Positions 59,014 to 64,000 of a stretch of DNA of 64,000 nucleotides are shown piece by piece. The stretch covers positions 124,001 to 188,000 of the forward strand of contig NZ_JADGIK010000004.1 of assembly GCF_015234135.1 (NCBI RefSeq). Reading direction: 5' to 3'. Origin of the DNA: Faecalibacter rhinopitheci. GTDB lineage: Bacteria > Bacteroidota > Bacteroidia > Flavobacteriales > Weeksellaceae. The notes beneath the pieces were generated by a model that worked only from the letters and a program-made list of their open reading frames with translations, was not told the DNA's origin and ran no database searches. Position 1 is the stretch's first letter, and the number at the start of each line of letters is the position of its first letter. The position numbers and the translations under genes were made by a program.

Positions 59014-61209
59014 TTGAAAACGGATCTTTTATTAATTACTCCTCCTTTTACACAATTAAACACGCCTTATCCGGGTACAGTTTATCTTAAAGGATTTTTA
59101 AACCAGTTGAACTATTCTACATTTCAAGCCGATTTAGGGCTGGATGTAATTTTACAATTGTTCTGTAAAAAGGGTTTAACGGATTTATTTGAATACATCG
59201 AAAATTCAGGCATTGCATTAGGTGAAAATAGTTTTCGCATCTACACGTTACGCGAAGATTATATCCATACCATCGATCCGGTGATCCGTTTTCTGCAAGG
59301 CAAAAATTCAACGTTAGCCGATGCCATTGTCCAAGATGGGTATTTACCTGAAGCTTCTCGTTTTGCTGAATTAGATGATTTAGAATGGGCTTTCGGTACG
59401 ATGGCTTTTCAAGATAAAGCCAAGCATTTGGCGACATTGTATTTAGAAGATTTATCCGATTTAATCATCGAAGCCGTAGACGAAAACTTTGGGTTCAGTC
59501 GTTATGCTGAACGTTTAGGGCGATCGGCGAATTCGTTCGATGAGATCTATGCCGAATTACAAAAAGCACCTACCTACATCGACCGCATTACATTATCAGA
59601 ATTAGAAAAATTAATTCAGTCGACGAATCCAAAAATGATTGGGTTTTCGGTGCCATTTCCAGGGAATTTATATGCGGCATTTCGTTGTGCCCAATACATT
59701 AAAGCGAATTATCCAGAGATTGTCGTGGATATGGGGGGAGGTTTTCCAAATACGGAATTACGTTCGCTATCCGATCCTCGTGTATTCGAATTCTTCGATT
59801 TTATTACGTTGGATGATGGGGAAGCGCCAACGGAACAATTACTTAAATACATTCACCAAGAAGTAGAACTTTCGGATCTGAAACGTACGTTTACTTTAGT
59901 AGATGGTGAAGTGAAATACATCAATCATCCTTTAATCAAAGACTATAAATTTAGCGAAGTAGGAACACCTGATTACACCGATTTACATTTGGATCAATAC
60001 GTTTCGGTGATTGAGGTGGTGAATCCAATGCACCGTTTATGGAGTGATGGGCGTTGGAACAAATTAACGATGGCACACGGTTGTTATTGGGGAAAATGTA
60101 CATTTTGTGATATTTCATTGGATTACATCAAAGTGTATGAACCGATCGCGGCCAAGCAAATTGTTGATAAGATGGAAGAATTGATTGCCTCAACCAACAA
60201 TACAGGGTTCCATTTTGTGGATGAAGCTGCACCTCCTGCTTTAATGCGTGAAGTGGCATTGGAGATTCTGCGTCGTAAATTGACGGTATCGTGGTGGACC
60301 AACATTCGTTTCGAGAAAAGCTTCACCTTGGATTTATGCCGCTTATTAAAAGCTTCTGGGTGTATTGCCGTATCCGGTGGATTAGAAGTAGCTTCAGATC
60401 GTTTATTACAATTGATTGATAAAGGGGTAACCGTAGATCAAGTAGCGCTCGTGAACCGTAATTTTACCGAAGCGGGTATTATGGTACACGCGTATTTAAT
60501 GTACGGATTCCCAACACAAACGGAACAAGAAACCATCGATAGTTTAGAAATGGTGCGCCAGATGTTCGAGTTAGGGATTCTTCAATCTGGTTTTTGGCAT
60601 CAATTTGCGATGACAGCGCATAGCCCGGTGGGTTTAAATCCTGAAGAATACAATGTGATCAACCACAGTACCGAATTGGGATCATTTGCAAACAATGACA
60701 TGGTACACGAAGAAAAATCGGGATTGGATCATAGCCAATTTTCGTTCGGTTTAAAGAAATCCTTATTCAATTATATGCACGGGGTAGGATTTGAGATTCC
60801 ATTACACGAATGGTTTGAAATGAACGTACCAAAGACGACCGTTCGACCAAATTATATCGAATCGATTTTAAATCAAGAGGTATTCGTGACGCATAAATCA
60901 ACGCAAAAAGTCGTTTGGTTAGGCGGTATTCCAACAATGGAAGTGCGTACCAAAACCAAAAAAGGACGTACGTTTGAAAATGCAGTGTTTACCTTCCATA
61001 CCAAGAGTAATTACTTTGAGGTAACGTTAGAAAAAGCAGAAGGGGAATGGTTGATTGATTTCATCAAAGTAATGAAAGTAGCTGAAAAACCAATTTCTTA
61101 CCAAAAGATGAAACAAAGCTTCGAAGAAGCCACCAATACTGATTTTGAAGTGTTTATTTATTCAAAACCAGCCAATCAGATGAAAGAAGAAGCATTATTG
61201 ATTGTTTAA
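59014..61209 (+). CDS. B12-binding-type radical SAM protein
   Basis: The 731-residue protein (TTG start MKTDLLLITPPFTQLNTPYP) has a cobalamin-binding-like N-domain (about 1-290) with VVDMGGGFPNTEL and FDFITLDDGEAP. A radical SAM domain follows, with the cluster motif CYWGKCTFC near residue 354 (C-x4-C-x2-C, one residue longer than usual between the first two cysteines), GFHFVDEAAPP and CIAVSGGLEVASDRLLQLID. A long C-terminal region (about 600-731) is not recognised. It probably methylates or rearranges a substrate with SAM and cobalamin. The codon use is less AT-rich than neighbours and resembles the preceding monooxygenase gene. Confidence 0.82.
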   Translation: MKTDLLLITPPFTQLNTPYPGTVYLKGFLNQLNYSTFQADLGLDVILQLFCKKGLTDLFEYIENSGIALGENSFRIYTLREDYIHTIDPVIRFLQGKNSTLADAIVQDGYLPEASRFAELDDLEWAFGTMAFQDKAKHLATLYLEDLSDLIIEAVDENFGFSRYAERLGRSANSFDEIYAELQKAPTYIDRITLSELEKLIQSTNPKMIGFSVPFPGNLYAAFRCAQYIKANYPEIVVDMGGGFPNTELRSLSDPRVFEFFDFITLDDGEAPTEQLLKYIHQEVELSDLKRTFTLVDGEVKYINHPLIKDYKFSEVGTPDYTDLHLDQYVSVIEVVNPMHRLWSDGRWNKLTMAHGCYWGKCTFCDISLDYIKVYEPIAAKQIVDKMEELIASTNNTGFHFVDEAAPPALMREVALEILRRKLTVSWWTNIRFEKSFTLDLCRLLKASGCIAVSGGLEVASDRLLQLIDKGVTVDQVALVNRNFTEAGIMVHAYLMYGFPTQTEQETIDSLEMVRQMFELGILQSGFWHQFAMTAHSPVGLNPEEYNVINHSTELGSFANNDMVHEEKSGLDHSQFSFGLKKSLFNYMHGVGFEIPLHEWFEMNVPKTTVRPNYIESILNQEVFVTHKSTQKVVWLGGIPTMEVRTKTKKGRTFENAVFTFHTKSNYFEVTLEKAEGEWLIDFIKVMKVAEKPISYQKMKQSFEEATNTDFEVFIYSKPANQMKEEALLIV

Positions 61210-61568
61210 AGAATCCCAAAAAAATACTTTTAATTAGTTTACATACATAATTAAATCCATCATTTTCAAATACTAATTAATTTATATCCTATTGAAAATA
61301 AAAATAGTATATGTATTTTAGTTTTTATATAGATGATTAATAAAGCAAAAAATGAGTCATATTATTATATGACTCATTACTATTTTATTTTGGATCAATT
61401 GTTAAGTAAAACCCATCGTATAGATTTATCTTCATAAAGGTTATCGTTATATAAAGATTTTACCTCTATTATTTTCATCACTAATATTATTCCCATCAAA
61501 TCCTATTTTACATATTAATAATGAGAATTATTCTTACATGATTTTAGGTTGAAGGTCATTAATAGGTA
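61210..61568. other. 359-bp intergenic region with a minus-strand hairpin and a possible gene relic
   Basis: No intact gene is visible. AATGAGTCATAT (61351-61362) and ATATGACTCATT (61367-61378) form a perfect hairpin. On the minus strand, 61385-61435 reads MKINLYDGFYLTIDPK then a stop, and nearby frames also look protein-like, so a decayed coding stretch is possible. Confidence 0.45.
61345..61380 (-). terminator. terminator-like hairpin downstream of the lipoprotein gene
   Basis: A perfect 12-bp stem (61351-61362 with 61367-61378) is followed on the minus strand by six Ts. It lies 190 bases after the stop of the lipoprotein at 61569. Confidence 0.65.
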
Positions 61569-62189
61569 TTAATCTTTCTCAAAAGATTTTAGAGTTCCAT
61601 CTGCATTATAAATCCCTGTATAGCTTCCTCTTGTTGCCTGTATGCTTGTTAGCCATCTATATTCACCTGTAGCAGGATTCATAGCATAGAAAATTGAACT
61701 CAACGGCTCAGCACCTTCAATATCTTTAGCTTTGTCCTGTGTTTGTTTATTTATATTAGCTACAGTTTCAAATTTAATTGTATTTAATGAAAAAACATTA
61801 CTGTCCATGTCACCGTCACCAGAAATTTGCATAGGAATAGGTTCTTGCCATTTTCCGTTCTGAAATTTATATTCATCTATATTTTCAGGTTTTGAAGGAT
61901 CTTGAATAGATAAAATAATTCTTCCATCTTCATAAAAATATACTTTTTGAAAAATTTTAATTTCCTTCCCTTTAAATTGAGGTAAATTTTTTAAAGAATT
62001 TTCAGCATCTTGTAAAAGTTTCGTATCAGCTAATAAATTTGATGATGTATTAGTTGAACTTTTATCCAATTCATTGTCAACTTGTGTGGCTGATGTTTGT
62101 TCAGAAGAATTAACTTTTTTATCACCTTCTCCACAAGAAATTAAAAAGAAAGCAGAACCTATAAGCATTGTTATAATTGACTTGTTCAT
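61569..62189 (-). CDS. hypothetical lipoprotein
   Basis: The start MNKSIITMLIGSAFFLISCG at 62189 (206 residues) gives a clean lipoprotein signal with lipobox LISC (cysteine near 19); the longer frame adds an unlikely extension. After a Ser/Thr/Asn-rich spacer (about 20-55), a globular part has QKVYFYEDGRIILSIQDPSK, PIPMQISGDGDMDSN and YAMNPATGEYRWLTSIQATR. I recognise no family with certainty. It is a single gene with an intergenic hairpin downstream. Confidence 0.65.
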   Translation of the reverse strand: MNKSIITMLIGSAFFLISCGEGDKKVNSSEQTSATQVDNELDKSSTNTSSNLLADTKLLQDAENSLKNLPQFKGKEIKIFQKVYFYEDGRIILSIQDPSKPENIDEYKFQNGKWQEPIPMQISGDGDMDSNVFSLNTIKFETVANINKQTQDKAKDIEGAEPLSSIFYAMNPATGEYRWLTSIQATRGSYTGIYNADGTLKSFEKD

Positions 62190-62339
62190 ATATTTTAGAT
62201 TAAGATTTAAATGCTTAAAATTATAAGATGTATTAAGTCTATACAATCGCTGAAATAAGGGATATTAGTGTATGTGAAATATAACTTAAATTTTATTTAT
62301 AAACCTGTAATTAAAATTTTAATGATTTTTAAAGTGTAT

Positions 62340-62370
62340 TTTGTACAATTAAAATGAATGCCTATATTTG
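62340..62370 (+). promoter_or_regulatory. perfect promoter: TTTG (62340-62343), N19, TATATTTG (62363-62370)
   Basis: This matches the Bacteroidota consensus TTTG-N19-TANNTTTG exactly. The expected start point is about 62377, 13 bases before a 33-codon ORF and about 180 bases before the homogentisate dioxygenase gene. Confidence 0.75.
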
Positions 62371-62389
62371 GATAACTACAAAAAAATAA

Positions 62390-62491
62390 ATGCAACGCAA
62401 TAAAGTACATAATAAACCTTTATTTATCGGGATGAGTAAACAGACTGCTGCATTACTTACAAAGATTGTATTTGCACAATATTCTTTTTAG
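62390..62491 (+). CDS. possible leader peptide ORF, 33 residues
   Basis: The ORF starts 13 bases after the expected transcription start of a perfect promoter and ends FAQYSF, with Phe, Tyr and Phe among its last six residues. It reads MQRNKVHNKPLFIGMSKQTA and then ALLTKIVFAQYSF. It lies ahead of a tyrosine-catabolic gene and ends 15 bases before a hairpin-forming segment (62506). This is compatible with a leader peptide, but chance cannot be ruled out. Confidence 0.4.
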   Translation: MQRNKVHNKPLFIGMSKQTAALLTKIVFAQYSF

Positions 62492-62505
62492 AATTTTGAA
62501 TATAC

Positions 62506-62559
62506 ATATGTCATAAAAGACATATTTTACCTTTTCATTAATACAAACAAAAGACATAT
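62506..62559 (+). promoter_or_regulatory. alternative pairing segment over the hmgA start
   Basis: ATATGTC (62506-62512) can pair with GACATAT at 62519-62525, giving a small hairpin followed by TTT, or with GACATAT at 62553-62559, which covers the first two bases of the hmgA ATG. AAAAGACATAT occurs as a direct repeat at both places. Confidence 0.4.
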
Positions 62560-63715
62560 GCCACTATATCACGCGTTGGGTAATTTCCCACAGAAAAGAC
62601 ATACCGTATTCCGAAAACCTAATGGAGAACTCTATGCCGAAGAGCTGGTGTCTACTCACGGATTTTCGAGTACGTATTCCAATGTCTACCATTGTTATCC
62701 GCCAACATTGGTCAAAGAAATTAATGAACCATTTTCTGTTGAACCCAAAATAGCTCGCGCAAAACATCTAAAGCATACCTCATTAAAAGGTTTTCGTGTA
62801 AAACCAACGGATGATTATATCGAATCAAGAGTTCCGATATTAGTGAACAACGATTTACATATTTCTTTAGCGGCACCAAAAAAATCCATGACGGATTACT
62901 TTTATAAGAATTCAATGGCTGATGAGGTTATTTTTATTCATGAAGGTTCAGGAATACTAAAAACTGGTTATGGTCAAATTCCGTTTGAATATGGGGATTA
63001 TTTAGTGATTCCACGCGGAATTATTTATCAATTGCATTTCAAGGATGAGAATAATCGTTTATTTATAACAGAATCTTTTAGTCCTATTGAAACGCCTCGT
63101 CGTTACCGCAATCATTTTGGTCAGTTAATGGAACATGCACCATTTTGTGAACGTGATATCAAACGTCCACAAGATTTAGAGACACATGATAAACACGGAG
63201 ATTTCAAAATAATGATTAAAAAGGAAGGATTAATATACCCATATGTATACGGTACACATCCTTTCGATTTTGTAGGTTGGGATGGTTATCATTATCCTTG
63301 GGCTTTTTCGATTCATAATTTTGAACCAATAACTGGTCGAATTCATCAACCACCTCCAGTGCATCAAACATTTGAAGGTGCAGGTTTTGTAATTTGTAGT
63401 TTTGTTCCTCGATTGTTTGATTATCATCCTAATGCTATTCCAGCACCTTATAATCATAGTAATGTTGATTCGGATGAAATTTTATATTATGTGGATGGAG
63501 ATTTTATGTCGCGTAAATCAGTAGAAAAAGGGCAAATTACATTACACCCTGCAGGTATTCCACATGGTCCACATCCAGGAACAGTTGAGAAATCAATCGG
63601 AGCAAAAGAAACGCATGAATTAGCTGTAATGATTGATCCATTTAGACCCTTAATGCTTACCGAACAAGCATTGGCTTTAGAAGATCCAGATTATTATAAA
63701 TCATGGATGTATTAA
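62558..63715 (+). CDS. hmgA: homogentisate 1,2-dioxygenase
   Basis: This 385-residue cytoplasmic iron enzyme opens the ring of homogentisate to maleylacetoacetate in tyrosine degradation. The N-terminal FPQKRHTVFRKPNGELYAEE and ELVSTHGFSSTYSNVYH are typical. The cupin-like core includes VIFIHEGSGILKTGYGQIPF and DYLVIPRGIIYQLHF. The C-terminal HQTFEGAGFVICSFVPRLF and HPAGIPHGPHPGTVEKSI contain the metal-binding histidines and glutamate. It is shorter than the 440-residue animal enzyme, as usual for this bacterial subgroup. Next downstream is hppD, the previous step of the pathway. Confidence 0.93.
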   Translation: MPLYHALGNFPQKRHTVFRKPNGELYAEELVSTHGFSSTYSNVYHCYPPTLVKEINEPFSVEPKIARAKHLKHTSLKGFRVKPTDDYIESRVPILVNNDLHISLAAPKKSMTDYFYKNSMADEVIFIHEGSGILKTGYGQIPFEYGDYLVIPRGIIYQLHFKDENNRLFITESFSPIETPRRYRNHFGQLMEHAPFCERDIKRPQDLETHDKHGDFKIMIKKEGLIYPYVYGTHPFDFVGWDGYHYPWAFSIHNFEPITGRIHQPPPVHQTFEGAGFVICSFVPRLFDYHPNAIPAPYNHSNVDSDEILYYVDGDFMSRKSVEKGQITLHPAGIPHGPHPGTVEKSIGAKETHELAVMIDPFRPLMLTEQALALEDPDYYKSWMY

Positions 63716-63810
63716 ATTGGTTATGAGATTATTAATTTTATAAGCCTGTCGAAGAGTAAATTAAAGTTGACTTAACGCATAAATACAAAGTAAATAAAAC
63801 ACCATAAAAA

Positions 63811-64000
63811 ATGAGTACACAAACATTTGCAGAAAAAATTGCACAAGCACAAGACTTTCTTCCGATTAATGGAACAGATTATATCGAATTTTATGTAGGA
63901 AATGCTAAACAATCTGCACACTATTACAAAACAGCATTCGGTTTTCAAGAAATTGCCTATGCTGGACCTGAAACAGGAGTTAGAGATCGTGCTTCTTATG
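63811..64000 (+). CDS. hppD: 4-hydroxyphenylpyruvate dioxygenase, 5' part (cut by window)
   Basis: The window holds the first 63 codons. They read [20 protein letters not shown] then [20 protein letters not shown] and [11 protein letters not shown], the N-terminal VOC-fold half of HPPD. The enzyme converts 4-hydroxyphenylpyruvate to homogentisate, the substrate of the product of the upstream gene. The ATG at 63811 is 95 bases after the hmgA stop. No TANNTTTG box was seen in the gap, so cotranscription with hmgA is likely. Confidence 0.9.
   Translation, partial: MSTQTFAEKIAQAQDFLPINGTDYIEFYVGNAKQSAHYYKTAFGFQEIAYAGPETGVRDRASY

Overview
The window looks like a chromosomal segment of an AT-rich member of the Bacteroidota, class Flavobacteriia. 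The Weeksellaceae are likely, and the layout recalls Empedobacter or close relatives, but the genus is a guess. Four things support this: repeated TANNTTTG promoter -7 boxes, one with a perfect TTTG-N19-TATATTTG; three secreted proteins with type IX secretion (T9SS) sorting domains; a SusC/SusD pair; and small lipoproteins with SxC-type lipoboxes. No tRNA, rRNA, CRISPR array, insertion sequence or prophage was recognised.

Layout. Positions 1-7.9 kb hold the 3' end of a DUF5686 outer-membrane protein, asnS, rpoN (sigma-54), a GNAT acetyltransferase, an MFS exporter and a first dihydrolipoamide dehydrogenase. From 7.9 to 21 kb come two T9SS substrates, a DEAD-box helicase, argS, a DUF1810 protein, a polysaccharide deacetylase lipoprotein, HAD, TerC and EamA genes, a FabH-type ketosynthase and a second dihydrolipoamide dehydrogenase. 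From 21 to 31 kb a LytS-type sensor kinase and a LytTR response regulator bracket an operon encoding a secreted zinc metalloprotease plus SusC and SusD. From 31 to 45 kb lie an SPFH protein, TruC, a Fur/Zur-methyltransferase-ZIP metal operon with a palindromic operator, an RNA methyltransferase, a glycosyltransferase, a zinc alcohol dehydrogenase, rimO and a large T9SS adhesin-like protein. From 45 to 51.7 kb are scoAB, then divergently a second LytS/LytTR pair in an operon with a UbiA-like membrane protein and a methyltransferase, then a desaturase and a DUF4442 protein. From 51.7 to 55.1 kb a MocR-type regulator, lacking the PLP lysine, is divergent from a TonB-dependent receptor. From 55.9 kb to the right edge is a tyrosine/homogentisate catabolism neighbourhood: a flavin reductase-like protein, a fumarylacetoacetate hydrolase family protein, homogentisate dioxygenase, and the start of 4-hydroxyphenylpyruvate dioxygenase. 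It is interrupted by a less AT-rich flavin monooxygenase and a B12-type radical SAM protein.

The most interesting signals are regulatory. Both LytTR systems have a pair of TTCAC-core direct repeats exactly 21 bp apart, 37-38 bp upstream of a candidate -7 box. One pair precedes the metalloprotease-susCD operon and the other precedes the second kinase operon. The homogentisate dioxygenase gene follows a perfect promoter, a 33-codon leader ORF ending in Phe/Tyr-rich codons, and a segment that can pair either with a nearby hairpin partner or with the start codon region. The MocR regulator has a direct repeat spanning its start codon. All functional statements rest on reading the sequence and on family knowledge; no searches were run.
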